From Misgurnus anguillicaudatus (taxonomy: Eukaryota > Chordata > Actinopteri > Cypriniformes > Cobitidae), in contig NC_073337.2 in assembly GCF_027580225.2 (NCBI RefSeq), positions 9,683,001 to 9,747,000 of the forward strand: a stretch of DNA of 64,000 nucleotides, in the 5' to 3' direction. Position numbers and translations under genes: made by a program. The notes beneath the pieces are model-generated. The model did no database searches and had not been told where the DNA came from. It saw only the letters and a list, made by a program, of their open reading frames with translations. Positions within the stretch are counted from its first letter, which is position 1. Every line of letters begins with the position of its first letter. Shown here piece by piece: positions 1-12,200 of the stretch.

Positions 1-1020
1 TTTTAAAGTAGCAAACAAAACTTAAATTAAACTCGCAATAAGCTAATTAAATGGAAACAAAACAACATTACAACAATATTTAAACCCAACAATACTCATA
101 CATTAACATATAACAGACATTAGGATACATGTTAAAATAATCTGTAGTTTGTTGGTAGATGTTTATTGGGCAAAACCTCCGTTGCAAACCTCCATTTACC
201 AGAATAAATCATTTTTACTTTGAAACTGATGCGTTAAAATCAGCTGTTCGTTTAGGTTCCGTCTACTTTTATTTAAACTGCAGCACAACTCCGGAGTTCT
301 CGAACTAAAACAGGGTCTGCAGCATTTACGAATGACTCTATTAATAAGTGCGATTAAAATGCGTTAAAATGTTTAACGCGTTATTTTTTGTGTAATTAAT
401 TAATCTTAATTAACGCGTTAAAGTCCCGGCCCTATTAAAAACGCAAAAGTCTGCTCACGGTGGCTCTCGTCGCGTACGTGTTTACGTCACAGGCATGCGC
501 CAGTTCAGGAAAATAACAACAAACATGTCAGATTATTTCCATACGTCGGACCTTCAAGTTGCCATAGCAGCTCTGATAAATATACAAGTCTTTCCAGCAG
601 TTGTACGAATTATTCACAGCAAGTATTACTGATCAGAGAAGGCGCATTAATTACCTCAGTCAAACTGTTGATGCGCCAATTCGTCGGAGGCAAACCAGAC
701 GGCTTTGGACGAGACCTGGGAGAACCAGGAAGAAGGTTGTACGCAGGCTCACGGACTTGGTGTTGTTGTGTGTCAGTGCTTTACATTGCCACCTAGCCGC
801 CTGGAGTGCATACTACATAGAATATCACACACTTTTGCGTCACCATGCATGCAGATTTCCCCCTCAAAATGCTCGTATAAACGCGGAATAAAAAGTGATA
901 ACGCAACGCCACTTTTGCGGTTTCTTTTCAGATCGTTTCCATGTAAACGTAGCCTAAGTCCAAACATGTTTAATGCATTAATAATTCATTAAAACCTAAG
1001 TCCAAACATGTTTAATGCAT
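1..1020. repeat. hAT-like element relics
   Basis: 1-190 matches 45850-46140 (CAACATTACAACAATATT, AACCCAACAATACTCA, TTGGTAGATGTTTA). 340-435 contains TTAACGCGTTATTTTTTGTG and ends AGTCCCGGCCCTA, a familiar cyprinid hAT terminus. 436-957 belongs to the TTTACACG/CATGTAAACGTAGCC family seen at 14909-18013. No intact ORF. Confidence 0.55.
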
Positions 1021-2300
1021 TAACAAATTAATTACAAATACAAATAATTGTATTCTTTATATACATACTTTTTTTTACTTGACCATACTTTTATTTTTAA
1101 CATAATATTTGCCTTACTGTAAACCAACTTACAATCAACTTTTTATTACTTAGTTATAAAAGCTTTAGGCTACTTTAACACATAAAGAAATCACATTATT
1201 GTGCTGTAATCACTACAAAATGTCTCCATGCACTCTGAAGAAATCATTTGGCCAGGACTTGAAATGAGGTACTGAGCACAATGTATTACGTTTTTTCTGA
1301 CTTCTAGCGTGAATATGCAGTGTACAGCACTATTTTTAGGCTTTCGTTGATAACTAAAGCAGCTGATCTCCGCCTTTTTTATTAGTGTCATTTTGCAAGC
1401 GTGTGGAGGTTGCGGGGAGATTATTTCATCAACTGCGCTGAAATATCAGAGAAAGCTCTTACATACACATAAAAAACACTGTGCAGCATCGTTAATTACA
1501 ACACAAGCACCGGACTCTGACATAATATTAGTTCGCGTCATTTTTAAACCCGTCATTTCTCCCAAAAACGACAGCAGAGGCTCTCGCCTGCAGTCTCCAT
1601 AGACCACCCCTCAAAACAATCAGGGCAGAAGCGGTCAAAAGTGTACAAAAGAGATGGATTTAGAGAGGTGATATGCACCTGAGCTGTGATAGAACGGCGG
1701 GGGAGCGGCAGCAACAGGAATGCGCCGCAGACGTAATCGCCTATGCATTATATTAATATAATTGTATTTAAATTTCAGTCGCGCCAGTGCGACGTTTAAT
1801 AAAAAATAGTCACATAGACGGGGAAAATACTCGCAAAATGCGACTATTTAATCACAGTCTGGAGCCCTGTAGGGTTACAATATTTTTTTCTGTAGTAACA
1901 TCATTTACTTCACCACAAAATCATTTTTATCAATGTTGACTCACCAAAGCCCCATTTTCGCATTTATTTGTCTTGATACGTCTCTGTTCGTGTACTTTCC
2001 CAGTCCCAGTGTCACGTTTACCTTTCGCGCCGCAGTGCGCACCGTTATGGACTAGTCCATTTCATTGTGAAAGAAGGGGGTGTAAGTGTTTAGTGACAGA
2101 ACATGAACTGGACATTTTAAAGTTTCAACGTATTTCTTAAGAATATTAATACAATTTACAATGCTTTTGAAGTGTTCGTGATGATAAGGGTTTTATTTAT
2201 TTATGTAAGCTATTTATTAGGTTGTTGGGGCCCCCCCTAATTTGACCGCTGGTGGGGGGCCCCAGGCGGCCGCCTACCTATGCCTCTATGTTAAGACCGC
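1021..2300. other. Non-coding, repeat-derived tract
   Basis: No ORF of interest. Fragments such as CAGTCGCGCCAGTGCGACG (1779) and GGGCCCCCCCTAATTT..CTATGCCTCTATG (2229-2289) look like ends of hAT-type repeats, but no complete element can be delimited. Confidence 0.4.
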
Positions 2301-2812
2301 CTCTGATATACATGCATGTGCTGAATAATTAACTAACCAATTTTTAATCCAATAACTATCAAATAGAAATGACAAAACTATTATGGGGGGTCTAACTTTT
2401 AACTACAAATTATATTTAATAGTTTTTCCCACACTCTCCCTCTCAGCATGAGAGGGAGAAGGGGAGCGGATTTTTCAGGCAAGTCAAAGTACTCCCAAAA
2501 GTGCTATTGCGGCATACATTATAGTTATTCTTTTTAACCCGCTTTTAAAAGAGCCAGGTTTTATTTTGTGCCACTATATTTGATCGTATAACTATTCGTT
2601 TCAAATAGGGAAAACGTTGATGTGTTTGGTCATTTCTAACTTCATCTCTGTACCATTGAATGAACTGGTCTAAGCTAAGTGCTACCAAAGTGTCGCCGCG
2701 CGCCACAGTGCTTAAGTTCATGCATTAAGATGATAGAGGTATGTATCAACTCTTCTCAGTTAAGGTAATAACATAGTTTAATATGACAAAATGATGGAGT
2801 ATCCCTTTTAAA

Positions 2813-2940
2813 GGTGAGCACTCGGTCTTTCAAGGTGGCAGCCTCAGAAGTCCACGAAGAGAACTGAAATGAGATTAACCTTCGGAGGACCCATAATTTG
2901 CGCCAGCTGCTGCACGCACACCGCGCCTGTCAGCAGGACA
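2813..2940. mobile_element. Fragment of a hAT MITE, relative of 34549-35202
   Basis: GAGCACTCGGTCTTTCAAGG, AGAGAACTGAAATGAGA and TTCGGAGGACCCATAAT match, in inverted orientation, the right half of the element at 34549-35202. The terminal inverted repeat itself is missing. Confidence 0.75.
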
Positions 2941-3320
2941 CAGGAGACATTTTTGGCTTATTAAAATAAATATGGAATCAGAAAAATTATGATATATTTT
3001 AGAAAATATGACACATTGACAAAATTGTCTCCAAATTCTTAAACAGACAGTACACAATTTTAACACATTACATATTTTCAATGTAAACATACAGAATATT
3101 TGTCTAAATGGTCTAAATGATATACATAAATAAACTAAGCTTACATATTAAGATAATTTCTACTGAAATATTACTGTGTCATTGATAGATCAAAATGAAA
3201 TTGCTGATCTAAACACCCAAATATTTAAAAATGAAATAAAAAGAAATTGTCAGGGGTGCACTTTTGCATACGACTGTATACTGTATAGTTTATTAGTTAT
3301 ATATTCATTTCATTATGTAA

Positions 3321-3391
3321 GGGATAATGTAGAGGCAGCCGGTAGTTATCGGGAAATTCGCGATAACTACAGGCTGCCTCTACATTATCCC
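3321..3391. repeat. 31-bp near-perfect hairpin
   Basis: Arms 3321-3351 and 3361-3391 (GGGATAATGTAGAGGCAGCC then GTAGTTATCG) pair with one mismatch around the 9-nt loop GGAAATTCG. It lies at the left edge of the MITE at 3394-3977. Confidence 0.95.
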
Positions 3392-3393
3392 GC

Positions 3394-3977
3394 TTATTAC
3401 ACGGCTACTTGCCACATAAGAAAAAGAAACTGGACATGAATATGAATTTGAAACATTTTATTGGCATATATGTTTTAAATTAACATTTTTATCCTTCCGC
3501 AAAACTTTGCACAGATGCATAAAATGATCGTAATACCTTATTAAGATCCTCTGCTTCATACTTGTCTGTCTCCATTTTTTCTCTTTTAGACAGTCTTTGA
3601 GAAGTTTTAATGCCCATTCTGTATTTTTTTTGTGTTGGCTTCATAGCTGTCATGCTCTATTTTTTCAAGTTCAGTCTCAGTAAGCTCTCTGTGTCTTGTC
3701 GTTGTTCGTTCTTCTATCCACTGTTTAAATGTTCTGTTTTTTCCGTACATGTTAAAATTAATGTCAAAATTTTCCATTCTTAATTGTGGTTGTCCAGTGT
3801 TTGTCACAAGATGGCGCCAAACAGTAATCTTTGTTGGCGCGGAGGGATTTAAAAACATACAAGTAGTACCGGCTATGCGTTATTACTTTGGAGCGGTTAT
3901 TATTTGAAAAGAATGAACCTGCAAATGTCTCAACTGATCAATCAGAATCAAGCATTCCAGAGAGCCGTGTAATAAAT
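3394..3977. mobile_element. MITE with TTATTACACGGCT termini
   Basis: The left end TTATTACACGGCTACTT and right end AGAGAGCCGTGTAATAA form the terminal inverted repeats. The interior includes CAATCAGAATCAAGCATTCC next to the right end. The host repeat continues on both sides (see 3262-4490), so this element plus the hairpin is an insertion. An open frame at 3607-3858 (minus) has no recognisable domain. Confidence 0.7.
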
Positions 3978-4194
3978 CTAGTTATTCTATTCTACATTTC
4001 TTTTCGTAACGTTGTTTAGTTTCACCTTGGCTGTATTTTCTATGAATGCTGATATGAGTCTCCAGTGGTTGTTACCAAGGTTTTTACTCAAAAATGTTGT
4101 GAAACCGTAAATGTGTTTAGTATAAATGTGTTTCTAGTCAGTCAAAGTTAGTGAGACCATCGACATAGAGATTGTTCAATTAAACATCTTTAGA

Positions 4195-4340
4195 GTTAGA
4201 GTATACTTTATTGTCCTTTACAGGAAATTTGTCTTGGACTCACAGCTGCAGTAGTACACAAACATACACACAGCACAGAATAGACAATAATCACAATATA
4301 GGAACTATATAATACAAAAAATAAATAATAAAGATAGAAA
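4195..4340 (-). mobile_element. LINE 3' end fragment
   Basis: Begins AGTATACTTTATTGTCC and continues AGGAAATTTGTCTTGGACTC, a common reverse-complemented 3' tail of fish LINEs. No coding part. Confidence 0.55.
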
Positions 4341-4592
4341 AAAGAACTAAATTTTTTCATTTAAAATATTTATAGATTCCGGTAGAAATTACTTTATTTC
4401 ATTATTTCCAAAAATACACCTTTTCCTAAAGGTCTGAAAAACCACCCCATGCAAGCACAAAAACGTTTTGGTATATATGGGCGTTTTGCGCAATTAATGT
4501 TTTCATTGGCCCTATTTTTCAATTTGCAAAGTCAATCTACACAATTTTCAAAAAGCAGAAAGCAGCTACTTTCCATTACCTTTTGAAAATTG

Positions 4593-4855
4593 GTTTCCAT
4601 TGGTTCATGTAGGTTGTCTACAAACCGGAAGGTTGGTGGTTTAATCCCCGGCTCCACCGGACCAAGTGTCGAGGTGTCCTTGAGCAAGACACCTAACCCC
4701 AGCTGCTCCCGACGAGCTGGCTGGCGCCTTGCATGGCTGACTCCGCCGTCGGTGTATGAATGTGTGAGTGAATGGGTGAATGTGAGGCTAATTGTAAAGC
4801 GCTTTGGATGGCCATTGGTCTGTTAAAAGCACTATATAAATGCAGTCCATTTACC
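4593..4855 (+). mobile_element. tRNA-derived SINE
   Basis: The head has a B-box-like GGTTTAATCCC near 4640. The body has GTGTCCTTGAGCAAGACACC and the tail AAGCGCTTTGGATGGCC..AGCACTATATAAATGC, all typical of fish tRNA-SINEs (HE1/HAmo-like, exact family not assigned). Confidence 0.8.
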
Positions 4856-5401
4856 AGTCCATTTTACTGACAGCTGTGCAGTAAAAGTAAACCTCACGTC
4901 CCAACCTCAAGAAGTGCTCTAGTGACAGATGTTAGAGCTCATGGCAACCCTCATGTAAGAGCATTTGACTATCATACCAAAGCAGTTCGAATCACGCTCA
5001 TGGTGGGTGCATGTAGGACATTATACATATTTTATTTCAAAAGTTACGAGAAATAGCTTAATACACTGATTAATCAATATAAGCCCATGGTTTCATGAAT
5101 AAAAATATTTGAGAACCCCCCCCCCTGATTTTTTTACAAATAGCACACTGGTTATATATTACAAGCATGATTTATATTTTATATATGTTTCATTACATCC
5201 CTGTAAAAACATTTTTTTACACAATTTAAATTTAGTACAAATGAATAAAAATGAATAAAAAATCTATTCCAAGTAATCTTTCAATTCAAGTGTGTCATGA
5301 AACTGTAGGCACTAGATGGAGTCACTGTTGACTACACATACTTTATACAAAATAATCATGACTTGGATGAACTTAAATGAACTAGACCAGACAAGTCATC
5401 A

Positions 5402-5770
5402 ACCCTGTTCCTCGAGACCCACCTTACTGCATACTTAACCCTGCTTTAACACATCTGACTCAATTGTTTAGGTAGCCATGGACATTGGCAGATTCAAGTG
5501 TGTTTAATAGGCATTATGCCCAGCTGCACTACCCCCCGAACTTCAGCCAGCTCCCCGTTTCCTGTCCGCCATTATTGTACAAACTGATTAATCCAGGTGT
5601 GCCCGACCCCAGTAGTTACAACAACAATAATCAGACACACCTGGATCAATCAGCCTGCCCAACAATGGCAGACAGGAAACAAGGAGCTGCAGTTCAGGAA
5701 GTCGTGCAGCTGGGCATAAAGCCTACTAGGGTTGGAGCTGAACTCTGCATGATTTCTAGGAACAGGGCTA
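5402..5770. mobile_element. hAT MITE with a second MITE nested inside
   Basis: The termini ACCCTGTTCCTCGAGACCCA and TTTCTAGGAACAGGG form the outer inverted repeats. A relative lacking the insert is at 47388-47525. The nested element is 5517-5716. Confidence 0.7.
5517..5716. mobile_element. 200-bp foldback MITE nested in hAT MITE
   Basis: Ends TGCCCAGCTGCAC and GTGCAGCTGGGCA, flanked by TA duplications (5515-5516 and 5717-5718). The arms also share CCGTTTCCTGTC and GACAGGAAAC. Consistent with a Tc1/mariner-mobilised MITE. Confidence 0.85.
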
Positions 5771-5773
5771 GTG

Positions 5774-5776
<3 letters not shown>

Positions 5777-5868
<92 letters not shown>
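5777..5868. repeat. (TG)n microsatellite
   Basis: About 45 uninterrupted TG units downstream of the cmah stop (CA on the cmah strand). Confidence 0.98.
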
Positions 5869-5872
<4 letters not shown>

Positions 5873-5884
5873 TATTTTAAAGTA

Positions 5885-5982
5885 TTTTAAGGTGGGATGT
5901 TAGAGATTTTATATGTGACACCCCAGAGTAATGCTGGCCCCTGCCTGGCCACCCCTATGAAAAATCCCTGGCTCCGCCACTG
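5885..5982 (-). mobile_element. hAT element terminus
   Basis: Read on the minus strand it starts CAGTGGCGGAGCCAGGGAT, a very common hAT-type terminus, and continues TAGGGGTGGCCAGGCAGGGG. The other end is not found. It lies within the likely cmah 3' UTR. Confidence 0.6.
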
Positions 5983-6064
5983 CCATGAATGAAAACTATG
6001 AATTTCTAAGTGTTTGGGTGATTGTTATAAAAGCTGTAATTATTTCTGTATTCATATTTTTGCT

Positions 6065-6200
6065 TTAAGAAAGCAGACAGAAACCATTCTCCTGTGACAG
6101 ATCTGAATGTTGAGCATCCGTCTGTTCAGCGATAATTTGAAGGAAATGATCCCAGTCTGGAGCTGTTAGTGGTAATTCTGTCTGGAAATGATTCCAAAAC
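6065..6200 (-). CDS. cmah: cmah coding exon 14 (C-terminus and stop)
   Basis: 136 coding nt, acceptor CTGTCAG|G. Encodes FWNHFQTELPLTAPDWDHF, the conserved family C-terminal motif, then a divergent tail ending NGFCLLS and TAA at 6065-6067. Confidence 0.92.
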
Positions 6201-9200
6201 CTGACAGTAAAAAAAACAAATGAGTTCACTAAATCATTTAATTATTTATTAAAAAACAGATGTACATTTTAAAGGCTGTTAAGTGTATTTTTCCAATATT
6301 AGATTATATGGTTAATTTTATTATTTGCACTAGGCATTATTCGCCTGCGGCTGTGATCCAATCAGAAGCGATCATTGACTTGTTTTTGAGTCACAACCTC
6401 AGAGTCACTGATGTATGTAACAAAATAAAACCTGCTATTACTCTAACAGATCCAAGTACCATAATATTACCACTATCAGAAAAAGATAAACAAGGTACAA
6501 ATGTTGTCACTGGAACAGTTCTCTTTCAGAAAGTATAAATGTATACCTATATGATATCTGTCTAGACCTGTATAGGCTTCGCATTGTGTCCTGATCACAC
6601 TGTTTGGGCTTATTTTTCGATAACAGCTGGTTGCCTGTACATTATTCCTCTGTGTAATATTAAACTGTAACAAAATGATTTGCAGCATCCAGGTTACCGT
6701 TTGTTAATAGTTTCAGGCAGTTGTTGTCTCACAATAACATGCATTGAAATGTAGCGACTGGCCAATCAGAATCAAGCACTGTAGAAAGCTGTGTAATAAG
6801 AGTGAATATTTGTACCTCACAGGTATCTGTGCCTAAACATAAGGACCTTTTTAAAGGGTACCGTCACAGTGACAGCTTTGTACCTTTATTCTAAGTGCAT
6901 CTGAGACAGTAGATGTGTTTATGTATTGTGACCTCACATAGTTTATCTTTTTTTTGATATCTTCAAATGAAAAGATGTTTATCTTACTTGTGATGGTAAA
7001 CATCAGGATCTCGACTCATTCTGTTATTGAAGCCGATGTACAGGTCGTCCCAGAGTCGTCCATTTACAACCACGTGTCTCATCACACCCACTCTATTTTT
7101 AATCTAAACATAAACACATTAAAGCCATACATACAGAACAAAACAACATGAAGGTTTAGGTCCTGAAAGTAAGCGATGATAACACTTCCAGTGAAATTCA
7201 GAGTTACCTCCTCATATGCGTGATCTCTCTCTGGTCTCCTGTCTGGAAAGGAAAGATCCATGCAGTCCACCAGATAATCGTAACCTCCATCCAGCGGCTC
7301 AAATTCATCATCCGTCTCAATGACCTGATGCACAATATACAGTAAACTGACTGCTTTGGTTTATGTGTTTGTTTGCAGTTATATCTGTGAGATCCAACAC
7401 CAGTTGGGTTATGAAAACTTTCTTTACCCTTATGACCAGATTGTAGCCTTTAAATCCCGCCCAGTTATAATAATACTGGATCCAGGATTTGTATTTAAAG
7501 ATATCATGGGAAATGGCAGCATTCAGCTCATCCAAATACAAATCAAAGTTCCAGTTGTCCTTAAAGATCTTTGTACCGTTCGAGGGTTGAGTGATTGCAT
7601 TCCTGTGATTGTGGTGTTTAAAGCAGAAAAGAAAAGTATGCATACTAAATCATAAACAGAAATGATAATAATAGCAGAACAACAGATGGACATAATTGCA
7701 TTTACATAAACATGCATGCTACATGCTAATGCACACATACTACATGCCACATACTAATGCACACATAAACATCCATGCTACATACGAATGTGCACATACT
7801 ACATAAACATGCATGCTACATACTAATGCGCACATACTACATAAACATGCATGCTACATACTAATTAGCACATACTACATAAACATGCATGCTACATACT
7901 AATGCGCACATCTACATAAACATGCATGCTACATGCTAATGCACACATGCTACATAAACATGCATGCTACATGCTAATGCGCACATACTACATAAACATG
8001 CATGCTACATACTAATGCACACATACTACATAAACATGCATGCTACATGCTAATGCACACATGCTACATAAACATGCATGCTACATACTAATGCGCACAT
8101 CTTAAATAAACATGCATGCTACATACTTATGCGCACATACTACATAAACATGCATGCTACATACTAATATAAACATGCATTCTACATACTAATGCGCACA
8201 CATACTACATAAACATGTGTGCTACATACTAATGCACACATACTACATAAACATGCATTCTACATACTAATGCGCAAATACTACATAAACATGCATGCTA
8301 CATACTAATGCACACATACTACATACACATGCATGCTACATACTAATGCACACATACTACATAAACATGCATGCTACATACTAATGCGCACATACTACAT
8401 AAACATGCGTGCTACATACTAATGCGCACATACTACATAAACATGCGTGCTACATACTAATGCGCACATACTACATAAACATGCATGCTACATACTAATA
8501 CACAAATACTAATATAAACATGCATGCTACATACTAATGCACACATACTACATAAACATGCATGCTACATACTAATTAGCACATACTACATAAGCATGCA
8601 TGCTACATACTAATGCACACATACTACATAAACATCCATGCTTACACACTAATTTACACATACTACATAATTAGTCAAATGTAAAGCTATGAATACAGAC
8701 GTGTTAGATTGATCTGCTAGAGCGAGAGCGACATCCAGCACAGAAGAGGGTAAAGGAGTCCAGGTCAGAGTATTTGGGCAGCTCGTCCTTATGGATGCGT
8801 TCAGGTCTTCAGCGCTGTTCTTCTTATTTGTCTCCTTTATGTACCTGTTAGTCACAATGAAATATTCCTGATACATCTTAACCTGGATTATTATATTGTT
8901 TCATAACAGACCATAATGATTACACTCACATTTCAATATCATGGTATTTTTTCTATATCATGGTTGAATTAAATTTATTTCTAATGGTCACAAGGTTATT
9001 AGGAGATAAAAATGTCATTGACCTGTCTGATGGATGAGCTTCTGTAAAGTAACCAGCAAAAGGACAGTAAATCTTTGGCTGTAAAACTTTCACCAGCTGA
9101 GTCTTATAGTTCAGCAGTTTCTTTCTTTCATTCTTGATGAACTCTGCCTTCCAGGTTTCTGTCAAAGTAAATGAACCATGAGATCATAAGACCAGACAAT

Positions 9201-12200
9201 GGTCAATAAATACAAAATAGTCATTGTATTCATTCTCCCATACATGTGCTTATGATGATAATTTCTTTACGCTCTCATGAACAGCTTTGATTTTCATAAT
9301 TCACCCGTTCAAAGATGGCAGTAATGCACTTGTGTAACTCACCGCTGTATTTACCACCATAGAAAGTCATCGGAAAGCCAGAAGCACCTCCAGCGAAGTC
9401 ACTCATCATCACATCCACACCGTGTGGGAGACGTCCATTGTTTGGTCTGGTACAGTCGACCGTATTCAGGATCATGTGACCTTGAGACAGACTTCAAATG
9501 TTTGAAGAGCTTTTGCTATTTTAGTGCACTTAAATAAAATCTTTTTACAGAAATGTTTTATGAAAGCAAATAAAATTTGAAGTTTATGAATTTTTTTTAC
9601 ATATAAAATCCTATAAAATTGCAGTTAGGAACTTCATATGCAAGTCAACAACTTTCACTGTATTATGCTCAGCCATTGGTACTGATGTAAAGAAAATGTG
9701 CCTTAAACTTAAAATTTAAAAAGTTTGAAAGGTATCGACCACTTTGAGTGACAGTGACGAACATCATTAGGCTGAACATGAATAATACAAACTTGTGCTT
9801 AAACCTCATAAAGCACTTTATCGTTTTGAACTCACATATTGTGATGAAAAGATTTTCTTAAAGTTTATTACAACCATGAAATTTGTAATGTTTTTATATT
9901 TCATATATAGCCTATGCCAGTGTTAAGCCATAAAGTATATGTATTTATAATCAGGGTACCTTTAAAACCAAATGTCAGCTAAATGTCAAAAGACTGGTAT
10001 GCAGTTTGCTTTGTGATGAGCAAATTATAATTGACAGTTATTTCAATAAAGTAAAGCTGTAAAGTGTAAACTGGTTGGACAGGGTGTTTTGAATGGAAAT
10101 TGCTCAAGACAAAAACAACACCTTTTAACTGACCCGGGATCAGGTTCAAAAACTCAAAAGCGTTCAGGCTACAGAATGGCAGAACAAAATACCTTTATAC
10201 TCCACTATTAAGCAAGTATCCATCTCAGGATGAATGCCATCCATCAGAATCATAAATCTCAGATGCTCATCAACCTTGGAAATGGCAGAATAAAAAAGTG
10301 AATATCAACTTTTTAATATCAATTTAACATGATTACATTTACATCACACATGTGTACATAAGTAAAGAGTATAGAGCATGTAAATAACATACATTTTGCC
10401 ATACACCGAAGGGCACCACATTGATGTTTGTTAAATTCACATCACTTCTATCCAGGTACCTACAGGACAGAAATAAAACACAGTTAGTTTTTGGAAAGTG
10501 TCTGGCAACATCTTGGCAGTTTGATTTGTCTTTGTGTTTCTCTCACCAGAACACCGGGCGTGAAGTGTCTCCAACATAAATGGGAATATCAGGACGCTTC
10601 TTTGAAAGTAATTTTAAAGTGGGGTAGCTGAAAAGAAAAAATGTAAAACATTTTTTTTAAGTTAAAACAGACTTTGTCACACTTATCTTTGGCTGCACAC
10701 TGGAGACTTAAAACATTAAGGCAGGATTTTCTGTAAACTGCTTTAGAAAAAATATCAATTGTGAAAAGTATTTTAATACAAATTAAAAAAAAGTTTTTCA
10801 GCTTGAAGCATCATGTGTATCTGGTTAAATTTTTTGTAAAATATAGTTTGTGACACTTCAGAGAGTAAGAGAAATATGAAACGCATTTGAAGTGCCAATA
10901 TAGTAAGAATCCAAATACGGCGTTATGACATCACAAATATGCTAATTAAGTAATGATATAATCTAGCATTCAGTGACTTTCCAAGCAAGCTTTAGCTACT
11001 TTCCGTTGAATATAATTGGCAACACTGTGTGCTCCAGAGGGAGAAAAGTGTTTATTCAGCCCAATCACATTTATTGTGTTGTGTACCGCTAGCTTCTCAA
11101 TAAACAACAACAAAAAAGAATGAGTTAAAGCCTCCATGTAAATGCTTACAAGACATAACCTAACAAAAGACGTTTGACCTAATTGTAAAAGCTGACCAAA
11201 TGAAGAGTGAGTGTTACCATAACATTTGTTGGTGGGTAAGAAACAAACCTCAGATGGTCGGAGTGCATGTGACTGATGTAAATGAGATCAGCCTGACAGA
11301 GTCTCTCCATGGCATCAGATGGAGGTTCGTGTAAGAGCCACCATCCTCTAGCAAACGCCGGTCCTGTCAGCCAGGGATCAAACATCATCCGCTTGACTCC
11401 TGCTTTGAGTTCCATACACGCATGTGTAATGTATGTCAACTAACACAAAAGACATACATCACATTTATTCACCCACTGATTTCAGCTTTTAGTTTCAAGA
11501 ATGTGTAAGAAAACAACAGACAAAATGATTAATTCAACACAGAGGTAAGTAATATAAATGTAACAAGTTTATTGAAAACCGAAATGCAGAAGTTCTGATG
11601 ATATCCCGGGTGAGTATGCAAAAAGTGTAAAGTCCAGGGTTAGCGATAGGGTTTGCTCCACTCTCGCCTCCTTACCTGTCTGTGTTTTCTCAATGCACAT
11701 CCAGTACTCATTATGCAATTTTGACTATGTTCAGACTATAAGTTAAAATCAGATTTTTGTGCATAGGCCTATTGTTGTGACATTGACGAGCAGAGCTTTT
11801 TACCAAAAGTTGAATATTTTTCATAAGTCTCGGTGCCAAGCTGCTGGCTTTTTTGAAAACTGGAACAAAACGCCTTGGTGTAAACGCCTTGGTGTATAAA
11901 TAAGATATAATAACATTTCATTTTTAAGACACACTAGCATTGCATGATACAAGCAGTGCATTGAGGAACAGATTACAGATTGTTTAAGTCGTTGTTGTAT
12001 TTTACCGTGAGCTCTCCAGTTTGTAGCTCTTGTGCCTCTCGAGGGTCCACAGTCCAAGGATCAGGTGGATTTAACTCAATCAGCTCCAAACTCCCATCAG
12101 TATCTGACAGCACCACCTCTATACAAACACAATAACAAAGAGCACTTGTAATCCAATTACAACACGAGCAAACCTATGACATACTCTATGTACGTATATA

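Larger units (their letters stand above)
3262..4490. repeat. Interspersed repeat copy 1, twice interrupted
   Basis: Matches 29140-29520 in order: TTTATTAGTTATATATTCAT, TTTTCTATGAATGCTGATAT, AATGTTGTGAAAC, CTGAAAAACCACCC, ending GATATATGG/GTATATATGG. Copy 1 has two extra blocks, about 3318-3980 (hairpin plus MITE) and about 4180-4340 (LINE tail), that are absent from copy 2. Confidence 0.75.

Noticed and set aside
3607..3858. 83-codon minus-strand frame
   Set aside because: It sits inside a MITE and shows no domain I recognise. It could be a transposon remnant at most.
4593..4665. tRNA gene
   Set aside because: It has a B-box-like sequence but no tRNA fold, and it continues into a SINE body and tail.
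5485..5880. 131-codon frame ending in Cys-Val repeats
   Set aside because: It is composed of a MITE plus a (TG)n tract.
7680..8690. CRISPR-like array of short repeats
   Set aside because: Units are contiguous 38-bp tandem copies without unique spacers, inside a vertebrate intron. It is a minisatellite.
11440..11460. An upstream alternative start for the exon 4 segment
   Set aside because: The sequence before it is a splice acceptor (GTTAG). The exon is internal and starts with a TTG codon in phase.
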